From Ciona intestinalis (lineage: Eukaryota > Chordata > Ascidiacea > Phlebobranchia > Cionidae): a stretch of 64,000 nucleotides of DNA. Every line of letters begins with the position of its first letter. Position 1 is the first letter of the stretch. Position numbers and translations under genes: made by a program. The notes beneath the pieces were generated by a model that made no database searches, had not been told where the DNA came from, and saw only the letters and a list, made by a program, of their open reading frames with translations. The stretch lies in contig NW_004190455.1 of assembly GCF_000224145.3 (NCBI RefSeq), positions 1 to 64,000 on the forward strand, read 5' to 3'. Below are positions 11,801 to 22,903 of this stretch, in pieces.

Positions 11801-14800
11801 TAAATCTTGGTCCAGCACCATGGCTCAGTGGTTAGGTGCTTACATCCAGACCAGTGGTCACCAATGAGTTGCAGCACCCTGGGTGTTAGGATAATGTTCC
11901 AACTCTATCCTAAATGTTAAGTCCTATGACATGACATGCTGTAGGGCCTCACCCACATAGAATATTAAGCATGACATTGAGGCCAATCTTTACAATCTGT
12001 AATTCTAGGTTTATTTTCCTGAGAAAGCTCTTTATTAATTATTTCGTTCCAGATATTGATGAATGCCAATATGAAGAAACGCATCAGTGCCAACACCAAT
12101 GTAATAACACCATAGGCAGCTATCAATGCTCATGTTATAATGGCTACACGTTGTTACCTGATGGTATTACATGCAAAGGTAAAAACTATAGTTTATAGAC
12201 GATTTTCTTGTCCTGGGGCCATGGTACCGTGGTTAATATACTTGCTTCTAGCCCAGGGGGTATAAGATCAAAGCTCAAAGCCACAACCATTGTGAGCAAT
12301 TGCCCAGTGGTCAGCTATACTTTTAAAATATGTAAACCCAACCATTTATCTCCCACAAAAACAGAACACCAGTGCACAATATGTGAACAAATAAGTTACA
12401 TTCATTTATTGTACAAGACACTTTTTTGCAGACATTGATTATTGCCAATCAAGACCTTGTCAAAATAATGCACCCTGTTTGTCGCTTAAGGGAAGATACT
12501 TATGTATTTGTCCAAGAGGTTACACAGGCTACCAGTGTGAAGTGGGTGAGTGGAATTGTTGGTATCTTGTTTTTGAACAATAGATGTTTTTTTTTGAACC
12601 TATGATGCTAATTGATGCCATGGCATTGTGGATATTACTTTAACTAGTGGTCACTGATTGGTTGTTCATATTATAAAACACACAAATAACAAAACACAAT
12701 GTTACGTGGTAATTGGTAAGCAGGCACGAGGTGTATGAAACAGAACACCCGTGTTATAACAAAAGTCGTTGCTCTGTCATGCAAGGATAGATAAGTGTTA
12801 TAACTTCTGAATTTTCTCTGAATAAAAAGATGATTGATGTTCATTTATACATAATAGATAGGATAGAGGATATATCAGTTACATTCATTCATTCAATTTT
12901 GCAGACCTGAGCACACCGTGTAGTAGAGGTTGGCGAAAGTTTGAAGGTTTCTGTTACCAGTACCAAAGAAATGTTCGACTTAAATGGAGGAGAGCTCAAT
13001 GGTATTGTAAGAAGAAACACAACGCAACGCTGCCAAGTATTCATTCAAGAAGAGAGAACTTTTTTGTCCGAAGTAAGTTGATAAAAATACATTAGTAGTT
13101 GCAGTGTTTGTATGAGCAACAAAATTATTAGCAGATTTCTATTCTAGTAGATTCTATCGCACTACCATTGCGACTGTGTTCTATTTTACGTGGGTGAGGT
13201 CCTACAGCGTGGCATGCCATGGCACCCTAGATTTAGAACAAAGTTGTCCCATTATCATTATATATCGTGGTTAAATACAATATCCTACTACAAATATAAT
13301 ATATAACAACTCTAAAATTGTTACCTATTTATTTATTGTTTCCAAAACATTGATCTTAAATATATACTATTTTTAAAATCTATATCTTTTTGTTTGCTAC
13401 TGCAATTTTTTATATATTTTCTTGCTAAATGTGACTTAAATATTCAAAGGCCTTTCGTCCAAATACTTGTGGATTGGATTGAATGATATTCGAAAGGAAA
13501 GCAGGTTTAGGTGGCCGGATCAAACACCCGTGGTATGTTTGTTATGTTTGTGTATCTCGCATCGTAACTAAAGGATAAAGGCTTGACGGTGCAATGGTCA
13601 AAGGCATACTGAGACATGTTCTTGAGCAAGAAATGTAACAGTAATTGTTTAAACCAAGTGTTGACTTATGAGTTGCAAAAACATAGAAAAACAATGCCTT
13701 GCAAAGTTGCTCATCGTAACTTATAAGCAGGCACAAAGTGTATGAAACAGAACACCGTTGTTATAACAACTGTCGTTGCCCCGCCATGCGAGGATAAATA
13801 AGTTACATACGTTGTAACTCGTAAGTGGGCATGAGTTGTATGAAACAGAACACCTGTGTTATAACAACTTTCGTTGCCAGCCATGCGAGGAAAAATAAGT
13901 TACATACGTGGTAACTTGTAAGCGGGCACGATGTGTATGAAACAGAACACCTGTGTTATAACAACTTTCGTTGCCAGCCATGCGAGGATAAATAAGTTAC
14001 ATACGTGGTAACTTTCAAAATTACCCTTTCGTTGCCATTCAAAATTACCTAATAATCCACAACCAAGTTTCAAATGTTCAGGATTTCTTACGATGGCAAC
14101 GAAACCAACCTCAGTCATACCTTGCGCGGAACGAGGATTGTGTGGTGATGTTACGTCGCAAAGGGGTTTGGAACGACGTGTCTTGTAGATACCGGTTACC
14201 ATTTGCTTGCAAAAAAGCACCAGGTTCGTTTTTTACTGGAAGATTTAAATAATGAGTTTTTTTAGGTTAAGTAACCTCACTTTCACTGATATTTTCCACA
14301 GGTAACTTTGGCATGTTGTACGACTGTCGTTTTTCAGCCAATTCCCTTTTATTTTTTGTTGGTTTGACTTTCTTTATATTAAACTGTATTAAAATAAAAT
14401 ATGTACGCTAACATTTAATTAAGAATTATATTTAAAGTTGGCTGCAGGGATATCCCCCAAGTTGATAACGCAACCCCTGTGACAACTCGCATTAACTTTG
14501 GGGTTGGGGAAATATTACAATACACTTGTAATGCTGGCTTCACATCAAGCGGTCCAACAGACGTAGTTTGTACCAAGAGGGGAGTGTTTTCAAGACCTGG
14601 GCTTTCTTGTGTGGGTAAGTTAAATGGAGGTGTGTCATTAAATTTGTGGTAGATATATAAATATTAGAATATAACCACTGTGTGTTTATAATACAGTGTG
14701 TTAGCATGTGGGGCTGATGGGCATATGATGTAAGTTATCCACTTTTGAGTTATGAATGTGTGGACATTTGAAGCTGGAAGTAAAAAAAGTCTACATTTTG

Positions 14801-17020
14801 TTGTATTTGTCACACATTTTTGTCATAAATCAGTCATAAAGTTTTGGGTCAAACTTATAAAAAAAACAGTGTATAATACACATACCGTGGGATAAATACA
14901 TACAGAGTAAACATTTAATGCTAAGCGTAAATTAAGTAACAAAAAAAACGTTAAAAAAATCTTTTTACTCAAAGGACATGCATAACTATAAATAAAACCG
15001 TCGTACACAGTTTAGTACTGACAATTATCTTCTTCTTTCCACAGGAGCGTGCATGCCACCTCCAGTTATTCCGAATGCTGAAATACCAAATGCAGAGGAA
15101 GCTTATTTGCTCGGTGATGTAGCAAAGTACGCTTGCAACCCCGGGTTCAGAGGTTCTGGTCACTCATATATTAAATGTAGATCAGATTTAACTTGGTCAC
15201 CAACCAACTTCAGATGTAACAGTGAGTTCATGAATAGATGATTTTAACTTGTTTATCTTGATGTAATGGGGCAATAACTGCGTTTCATTTCAACACAAGT
15301 GTTTCGTTTCATGCACCCTCTTATAAATTACCCCATTTGAAACCTATTTATCCTTACATGGCAAAAACCAACAGTCGTTATAACATTTCGTACACTTCTC
15401 GCCAGCTTACGAGTTACCATGCATGTATGTTTGTGGGTGGTTGAGATCCGTGCTCTTTTTTATAATATAAATAATAACTATTAAACTTCAATTCTGCTGT
15501 CTGGTTGAGCTTTGGACCCAGCGCATATTCCGAATACTATTTATTTAGCTGTTGAATCCCATACCTTCGTTTTTTTCAATATGTTGATCTTTATCATTAC
15601 GTTCAAAAATGTAAAAAGCTATGTTGTGTTTCATACCAAATTTTTCTCCACACCAGGTGAATGTTCAATCCCTCCTGTTATCCCGAACGCGCGACCTGTA
15701 ACTTACAAAAGGAAAACTTCATATAAGTTTGGGAATGTTGTCAAATACTCGTGTAACAGAGGGTACAGGTCAAGTTCAACTAAGAATAAAGTTACTTGCC
15801 TAAGGGATGGAACTTGGGGGACACCAACGTTTGTGTGTCATGGTAAGGGATAACACGACATGTACTGTTAAGCTTTAACATAAACTCCAAGCCTGGATTT
15901 TTACACCATTATAAAAGTTTGACAAATATTTTAAGTTGAGAGGTGCAATCCAGATTTCAATAAAGTTTATTCTGAGTTGTTTTAAAAACTTAGCAAGGTC
16001 ACCTTAACAAATGAATGTAATGTTACTTGCTTTAAATTAGCAATTGCTGTTAAGTATTTTGCACAAAAACGCATACGCTCAGCAGCAGCGAGCCTTGAAC
16101 CCATTACCTCTGGCTTATAAACAGGCGAGCTAAACACTTTGCACCGGCACCGGACAAACATACAAGTTCTTCAACAATATTTCTCCTTGCAGATGGTTGT
16201 GGAGTCGTACCAAGAGTTGCCAATGCTCGTCCCAGGCCACAAGGTTCCAAGATTGTGTTGTATGTTTGTGACAGTGGTTATTATCCAACAGGGTGGGCGT
16301 TCATATCATGTCGAAACGGACAGTGGGGCAGCCCTAAACTACAGTGCTTGTGTAAGTGTATTGGTGTGTTTAAACCACATAGTAGGATGGGGGGAGATGG
16401 GACACCTCTTCATTCCATTTTCTCAACCCGTTTTGTAATAAACAAAGAAAATACAAAGAATTTTAAAACCATATTTTTACAAATTCCATATATCGTTGTT
16501 ATTTGTTTAAAACATGATCAGGATAATTGGATATTACGTCCTAAATTATTTTACTAACTTCATTATTTATTTGCTAAAGTTTTGCAATATTTACAAAAAG
16601 GTTACGAAGCTAATTGTTTCAACCATGTATTGAGCAAATTTGTATGTATGTAACTTACTTTATCCTCGCGTGGCCGGAAAACGACAGTCGTTATAACACG
16701 GGTGTTCATACACCTCAGGCCAGCTTACGAGTTACCATGTATGTTACTTTCTACTTTGTGGGTGATTTTGCTCTAACTTGGTTTATAATCGCCAAAATTT
16801 GGCATCATTTAAAGTTTTAAACAGTACTTAACTTTTCATACTGTTGCCCACTTCATCAACCATTTACTAGATAACCTTACAGACACTCTAAATATATACT
16901 GGAGCTAATAGTGATTCTTCACTCGTCTAAAACCGAACTAATATTTATATAAATAATATGTTTGAGCTGAATAATTTTTATCCTATATACCTAAAATTTA
17001 ACATATTTTATTTTACAGAA
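5858..17020 (+). CDS. Mucin-like / EGF / C-type lectin / sushi protein, 5' end missing
   Basis: Likely an extracellular or surface glycoprotein; ligand unknown. Exons: 5858-10783 (Thr/Glu/Pro repeats), EGF 10845-10964, EGF 11556-11678, EGF 12053-12178, EGF 12432-12545, C-type lectin 12905-13072, 13450-13532 and 14082-14223, sushi 14438-14614, 15045-15221, 15657-15842 and 16193-16351, then a terminal exon at 17019. All post-mucin exons share phase 1, so modules can be skipped freely. EGF 2 and 3 start DDDEC and DIDEC, the calcium-binding type. The lectin domain has WIGL and WND, but QPQ replaces the usual EPN/QPD. The stop codon appears split (T at 16351, AA at 17019-17020). The mucin exon repeats TTEVPAE hundreds of times, with SGSG modules, four +1 frame breaks (about 6510, 7787, 8237, 9131) and a 50-N gap. 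The signal peptide must lie in the missing 5' part. Confidence 0.85.
7087..7390 (+). repeat. Higher-order module in mucin exon, copy 1
   Basis: This non-TTE module reads [10 protein letters not shown], then [16 protein letters not shown], then ISGSGLE and [14 protein letters not shown] second copy lies at 9275-9520. The KEVTSST/LLLSGSG part alone recurs near 5858, 6840, 7365, 8358, 8967 and 9763. It is a super-repeat on top of the seven-residue TTEVPAE repeat. Confidence 0.85.
10462..10511. other. Assembly gap (50 N) inside mucin exon
   Basis: The gap has TTEVPAE repeats on both sides, so the true number of repeats is unknown. Confidence 0.98.
12208..12310 (+). mobile_element. Degenerate tRNA-derived SINE head
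   Basis: TGGGGCCATGGTACCGTGGTTAA begins an A-box-like region, followed by a diverged B-box-like stretch and the CCAGTGGTCA body motif shared with 55038-55205. It is intronic, between EGF 3 and EGF 4. A similar fragment lies at 11810-11880. Confidence 0.5.
13720..14015 (+). repeat. SINE tail unit, about three tandem copies
   Basis: The ~100-bp unit reads GTAACTTGTAAGCGGGCACG, GTGTATGAAACAGAACACC, GTTATAACAAC, then GAGGATAAATAAGTTACATA. Three copies stand in a row in the intron between lectin exons 2 and 3. Confidence 0.85.
14302..14411 (+). CDS. Possible alternative last exon with membrane anchor
   Basis: An acceptor (TTTTCCACAG) at 14301 opens a frame in the correct phase after the last lectin exon. 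It encodes 35 residues with a hydrophobic stretch [16 protein letters not shown], a basic tail KIKYVR and TAA at 14409-14411. An AATAAA lies at 14392-14397. If used, it would end the protein after the lectin domain with a membrane segment, whereas skipping it adds four sushi modules. It rests only on frame, phase and composition, and AT-rich DNA can produce such a frame by chance. Confidence 0.35.
16379..16550 (-). mobile_element. MITE-like element, degenerate
   Basis: It starts TAGTAGGATGGGGGGAGATG and continues through the TAATAAACAAAGAA and AAAACATGATCAGGATA parts. The right end is eroded. It lies in the last intron of the mucin/lectin/sushi gene, just after the fourth sushi exon. Confidence 0.65.
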
Positions 17021-17025
17021 ATAAA
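17020..17025 (+). terminator. Polyadenylation signal of the mucin/lectin/sushi gene
   Basis: AATAAA begins with the last base of the inferred split stop codon, so stop and signal overlap. The preceding TTTATTTTACAG is a good acceptor. This is inferred from sequence only. Confidence 0.5.
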
Positions 17026-17051
17026 ATTTGCACGCAGAAGTTTAAAGTTGT

Positions 17052-17057
17052 TTTATT
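17052..17057 (-). terminator. Polyadenylation signal of the RNF168-like gene
   Basis: TTTATT on the plus strand is AATAAA on the minus strand, 58 bases past the minus-strand stop codon. The convergent gene's signal is only about 30 bp away, so the two 3' ends probably overlap. Confidence 0.55.
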
Positions 17058-17114
17058 GAAACTAACACTGAAGAAAAATAGAGAACGGCATGAAACAGGA
17101 AAATTCAACAAAAT

Positions 17115-20100
17115 CTAATAATTTTTCAGCTTCCTTCTTTTACGTAGTGGCATCATATCATTAACTGAGTGTTGTGCTTTACCAGGAGGTGTATCTTTAT
17201 TAAGAAAATGTAAATCCAACACATCATCTGTTGGATGATCAGATTGAATTTCTGATGTCTGTTCAAGTTCCAACTGTTAAAATTAGTTCAATATTTTATT
17301 CAATATTATATTATTAGAAAATGCATTTACATAGTATTAATTCATTTATATATAAGATTTTAGAAGAATATTAGTTCCATATTTAAGAAGAATATTCAAC
17401 ATTATATTAGAAAATGTATTTACCTATTTATTTAATCTATTTATGTTATTATTATATATTACTGTGAGTGCAATTTATGAATAGAAATTCAGACCATTTT
17501 TACGACCTAAAAGTTTGAATACCTAGGCAGTAATGTTCTGTGTTTAGAAGTTGCTACAAAAATACAAACAATCAGTATGTACACATATAATGAAACTACT
17601 TTTGTTATTTTATTTCAAACTATCATATTTTGGCACTTACTTTCACAGGACCAACATTTTCATTTGACTTGCTCTCTGCTGCCTCTTTATCTGGTGTGGA
17701 AGTTTTGTAATATAACATAGAGATATAATAAAATATTACTGCATACCATGTGTTGGTGATGAGGTAACACAGAATGACTGAACACAGGGACAGAATGATT
17801 GAGAAGTGCTTGCTGTTGGGTCAGGGCTTGATATACTACTGTAGTTCATTATAAAGATCGTTTAGTTTATTTTACAATAACTGAAGTTTTTTCAAGTAGG
17901 CTATAGTACAGTAAAATTAGTTCATTATAAAAGTCATTTAGTTTAGTTACGTCAATATAGTGATCAGTCAGTTTGGTTCTGTTAATATAAAGACCATTTA
18001 GGTTACTTTACAATAACTAAAGTTTTTTAAGTATAGAAGAATTTAACTGTATAGCATTTCATCATTAAGTTAAACACTCCGGACGTTTTAAGATTCATTT
18101 ATTTAAGATTCATTAGATCCTGTTTAAATTAAACAAATAACCAAAAGTTGATGTTTTCTTTAAATTATATCACTGTTACCTGTTTAGTTGGGTAGGAGAG
18201 GTTTGAAAGAAAGTGTCAATCGATTTACACTTGATGGAACTTCCTACCAAATACATTATTTATATTACTGTAGGTAATTTATCCTTGCGTGTCACTTCAC
18301 AGTTGGTAAAGAGTAAGCTTTCGTACTAACTACTGTGCCATATAAAAAGAAAAAAACGAATATGAAGCAATCATACGCCATAACAAAAACAACTTTAGTA
18401 AACCAATTTCATTTATAAATGCTTAGATAAGACCCCATAATAACAATAACACAGAATTTTTACCATTTCCTTTTTTCTTTGCAGATCTTGTTTTGATGGT
18501 GGATCTTAATATCTTTTTACAAACAGGGGACGGAGAAGGTTGGTTCTGTGTGGTGAAAGTTAGATTGAAATATTAAGGTACGATGTTTGAATATTGTTTC
18601 TGCAGTGAGTTAGTGTTATAATGAATTGGTGTCAATTTATTCTACTTAACAAATGAATTTGTTTATAAGTTTATTATAAACTATCTCACTCTCACAGAAG
18701 GATATAACATTATTGGCTTGCATGATTTTTTTAATGGTGTGGAGCATGGGTGCATTTCTTTAAAGGAAGTAAATGGTATCATAACCTATTCCAGGATATC
18801 TGCCTACCCATGTAAGCCATCTATGATTATTCACTCTTCATTTTATACAAGTAATTTTAGCTGTAACTTACTAAAGGGCATACACACCCATGTTGGACGC
18901 CTGTAATCGGAACATCATAAGTTTCATAACAAGTCAACTCACGAGTTGTTGACAAATAATATTCGCAAACTTTTCATCGTTCTCAATTTGTTCTTGTCGA
19001 GTTTTTTCCAACTGTCTTTTCTCTTCCTCCATCATCTGGTTGATGAGTTCCATTGATTTTGCTTCTTCTTCTTCTGCTTGCGACAATCTTTCTCTCTCAT
19101 ACTTAAGCCTCATCTCTTCATATTCCTCATGGATTATTCCTTGTTTTGCAACTTGGATGCTAAGTGGCCGATGATCTTTAAAGGGGAGTTTCATAGTCAA
19201 GCAAAATTGTAAAGTGTTTAAATTTTCAAATTATATTCTTCAAGGTAAAGTCTCAAAAAAAATGTTTATATTAAAAGGAATTATGTACTACACCAGAATT
19301 CGAACGTTGAACCATATTTTTCCCTAAAATTAATGGTATTTGAAAGAAAAATCACATTACCAATCTCTGAAGAGAAGTTTTATGGTGAAGCAAAATTGTG
19401 AAGCGTTTTATATTTATACATAAAGGCCTATCATATATATATCTATATATACATTGGGAAAATACCTTACAAGTTTTGCTTGAATATAATTGTTTAAACG
19501 TTACAATTTGAACAGCATAAGAGTGTTGTGGATTGCAGACATAATGAATTCACCCCTACTAATGTTAACAGCATTTAACATTATACACTAACATTTGTCA
19601 TCATCTTTCTCAACATGCTTTACACCTAAATACACCAAAAATCTCACATTCCAAATGAGTATCTTCCCCATTCAGTCTTTTCTTAACCAGATCAGGATAT
19701 TGTTGTTGAATGGCTGACCACTTGTCAACGTTAACCAACAAATCAACCGTTGGGTTCCTGCGAGCCCAAGTACTCAGTCTGCAGAGTAAGTGTGAATTTA
19801 ATGAAAAAAATATTAATTGTGATTTTAAAGGACTGGTAAAAATGCTGGAAAAACTGTTTAAGACTGTTCAATATGCCTGGTAGCAATAGAATGTATAAAT
19901 CTTCTTTATGAATAACAGAAAATGTTGTGTCTTAAATCTTTGGTGCTAGTGAAGAAACTCTCCCCACCTTATTTGCTAACCACTAACCCTTAACTACTAA
20001 CTTCTATTACCACTAACCACCAAACACTTTCCACCAGCCTATTCTGCTATGTACCGGAAGATTCTTCACAAGTGCCAAATCTTTAGGGAGGGTATAAACG

Positions 20101-20511
20101 TTACAAGACAAACATGTCAAGTTTGCAATGATCAAATTTTTGTTAGCAAGCAAAAACTTCTTAAACCACCAGAAAGTATATTTTTATATTATATGCAAGC
20201 ATGGCCTACTCAAATGTATTGAGTAGGCCATGATGCAAGTTATAAACAGTACTTCCTGAGTTTTATTGGTAGAATTGTAAGTATTCTAATAGAATCTCAC
20301 AATAATGCAATACAATTTAAGAATATTCCACACAATTGACAAACCTTTTCTTGCACAACGGGCAACGAAAATCCGCTTTCAAAAAGTAATCTTCATAACA
20401 AGATTTACACAACTCGTGCTTGCATACCAACGTTATTGGTTGGATGTAAATATCCAAGCAAATTGGACACGATATATCCTCTCCAGTTAACGTTGCCATT
20501 AGACGTTGCAT
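17115..20511 (-). CDS. RNF168-like: RNF168/RNF169-type E3 ubiquitin ligase
   Basis: In vertebrates this family ubiquitinates histone H2A at DNA breaks and reads the mark with ubiquitin-binding helices. Eight exons with continuous phase give 325 residues: 20345-20511, 19648-19778, 18943-19175, 18464-18545, 18180-18243, 17747-17838, 17641-17690, 17115-17273. Exon 1 encodes a C3HC4 RING (CPIC, CKHELCKSC, CPLC). Exon 2 has STWARRNPTVDLLVNVDKW, like the segment after the RING in RNF168. Exon 3 has YHRPLSIQ, then EEYEEM and a long acidic/basic helix in the position of the vertebrate MIU helix, with DEKFANIICQQL. Exon 5 carries SIDTFFQ, resembling a PCNA-binding motif. The C-terminus is basic (LRKRRKLKNY). 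Human RNF168 is longer (about 570 residues), so later ubiquitin modules are reduced or unrecognisable. RNF168 versus RNF169 cannot be decided here. Confidence 0.85.
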
Positions 20512-21054
20512 TCATATCAATATATTCTTTATTTTGATTTTAATCTTTTCCAAAGTTTCTCTTTTCTACGTAAGTTAAAAAGTCCCCAACGTGAGAAAGT
20601 TATTTGGCGCGTAAAGTCGCGCATGACTGGTTTCATTTAATGGGCACGATTAAATCACTTTAAACTAGAATTTTCCACTTTTATTGAACTCCTATATAAA
20701 ACTTAAACAGGATTAAAAGAAAATGTATATTTATGTCAAAGCAGCAATTTTAGTCATAACTGGCTGGTTTATGGCAGCAAAATGTAAACTGTCGCCACCT
20801 AACCGATTAAGCCATCAACGATTAATGTCTAATCTCCTTTGGCGCGAATCTGAGTAAATATTAGGTCCCCTGGTGCGCCTTGATGCAGAACTTATGGAGT
20901 ACGCGCGGGCTGTACTGAATTTGTTATAATCTATAGACCATGTTATCATGGCGGCCACGTAGAAATATAGTAAAACGCATCGCATGCAAGGGGCCAGTTT
21001 CTAAAATACAGACTGGTACACTAAAATTAACCCCTAACCTATTTACATGATGAT

Positions 21055-21330
21055 TAGCGAGCGGACACAAGGTGTATGGAACAGAACACCCGTGTTATAA
21101 CGACTGTCGTTGCCCCGCCATGTAAGGATAAATAAGTTAAATACGTGGTAACTTGTAAGCGGGCACGAGGTGTATGAAACAAAACACCCGTGTTATAACG
21201 ACTGTCGTTGCCGCGCCATGCGAGGATCAATAAGTTACATACATGGTAACTCGTAAGTGGGCATGAGGTGTATGGAACAGAACACCCGTGTTATAACGTC
21301 GTTGTTTTCCGGCCACACGAGGATAAATAA
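21055..21330 (+). repeat. SINE tail unit, three tandem copies
   Basis: Three copies of the GTGTATG..ACAGAACACCCGTGTTATAAC unit, each followed by GAGGAT(A/C)AATAA. No tRNA-like head is visible upstream, so the tail has been amplified or retained alone. Confidence 0.85.
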
Positions 21331-21606
21331 ATCACACGGAAATGGATGCGTACCAGTCAGTATTTTCAATGTTGGCTTTCCGTTATAGGACAAGATTATT
21401 ATAAAGACGAGTAACCGGTTTAAAACCAAGTTACCCCGCCATGTTTACTTGCGTTGCTCACGAATTATGATGACTAACACATTTAAAGCACAATGCTAAC
21501 CGCGTGGGCATATTTATCAAACGTGCGTGAACTGTATCATTCGCTTATATCGTAAATACGCGGTATTTTATTATGTTTAAATAAAGCGACCCTTACCGAT
21601 GAATAT

Positions 21607-21797
21607 ATAGTAGGGTGGGAGAAGATGGGACACCTTTCATACTATTTTCTCGTTTAGTTTGGTAGTAAACAAAGAACATTTAAAGAATTTTGAAATCGTA
21701 TCCTCGCGACTCTCATAGACCGTTGGTAATTTTTAAAAACACGATCAAGATATTTGGGTATTATGTGCCAAAGGTGTCCTGTCTCTCCACCCTACCA
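21607..21797 (-). mobile_element. MITE-like element, complete
   Basis: Terminal inverted repeats are TAGTAGGGTGGGAGAAGATG and GGTGTCCTGTCTCTCCACCC, with TATA-type flanks. The inside is reversed relative to the copy at 34238. No open frame. Confidence 0.8.
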
Positions 21798-22084
21798 TAC
21801 ATTATGTTTGGCTTGGGATTGGGGCAACCCATTAGTGCTACCTAAACCGGGCTATAGGTGAATTACCGTTAAAACTTTGCGTAAGGACACATACGCAATG
21901 TATTAAAACCACACACATACAATAACGCTACTCGAGCAAAAATGTCAAATGAAACGTCGCTGCTAATCCAATTTATATTTAGATGTATTTAATTAAACAC
22001 AAATTAATGTCTAATGATAAAAAGTTTGTGTAAACAAGATAGTATGGTCGGAATTATACACGCGAATTCTTGCTTGCATGATAT

Positions 22085-22291
22085 AGTATTGTGGGGAAAG
22101 ATGGGACACCCTTTCATTCTATTTTCTCATCCAATTTGGCAATAAACAAAAAACACTCAAGGAAATATAAAACTGTATCCTCGCAACTCTTATAGACCGT
22201 TGTTAATGGTTTGAATTGAATCACGACCAGGTTATTTGTATACTATGTGCTTAAGGTGTCCCATCTTCTCTCACCCTACTATATTGTGTTT
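22085..22291 (-). mobile_element. MITE-like element, complete
   Basis: Ends are TAGTATTGTGGGGAAAGATG and AAGGTGTCCCATCTTC..CACCCTACTATA. Same orientation as the copy at 21607 and about 290 bp from it, close to the bZIP promoter. Confidence 0.8.
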
Positions 22292-22579
22292 TAATTTAAA
22301 TCTATAATTACAACTTAATGTAAACGAATTCAGTTCGCTTGGAAATAAATTAAAAGACCACAATTGACTTGTGTTGTATCATAACACAACACAAGCATCA
22401 CGTATACGGCGCTTGATACTTTTCTCCGGCATTTGCTTTGCGTCAGGGGATTAGCGGTTTGCTGCGCTTGAGTAGCCGTCCGTTGATATGTTCCATTGCC
22501 GAAAACAGTGCCTGAAGTCAGCTCTAATTTTAGACATTACTCTCTCGCCCGTTGTGGCACAGCCATGAGAAACGCGCAC

Positions 22580-22587
22580 TATATAAG
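22580..22587 (+). promoter_or_regulatory. TATA box of the ATF3-like gene
   Basis: TATATAAG lies in GC-richer sequence. About 30 bases downstream is a plausible start (near 22612), then a donor at about 22681 (GAAGTAG|GTATGA) that would splice to the acceptor at 22869. The first exon would be wholly untranslated. Confidence 0.55.
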
Positions 22588-22903
22588 AGCGAGTGGAAAC
22601 GGGCGATAATGTCGTTGGTAGCAGACCGGTCTTGTCAGCTGGCAATACTGTGCGTTAAGTATGTGGTTATGCTCGAAGTAGGTATGAATATGCTTTCTTA
22701 ATATATTAAACGGTTTAACGGGACGACTTTTTAAAAAGTAAATTTTTCTAATGTGAAAAGCTAGATATTTTTATGTATATAGTAGGTAGCGGTGTACAAT
22801 TGCTTATTCTATTAATGATTGTCGATATATCGTATGTGTTAAGTCACCATGTTTGTATTCTATTTATAGATCTGGGTAGCAAGCATACTTTGTAATCTCA
22901 CCA

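Larger units (their letters stand above)
20512..22869. other. Divergent intergenic region, RNF168-like to ATF3-like
   Basis: It holds the shared upstream space of two divergent genes: a SINE-tail trimer, two MITE-like elements, and near 22580 a TATA box with the probable first exon of the bZIP gene. I see no further protein gene. Confidence 0.7.

Noticed and set aside
22451..22645. Minus-strand open frame in the bZIP promoter region
   Set aside because: It is short, has no recognisable motif, and overlaps the TATA box and probable first exon on the plus strand.
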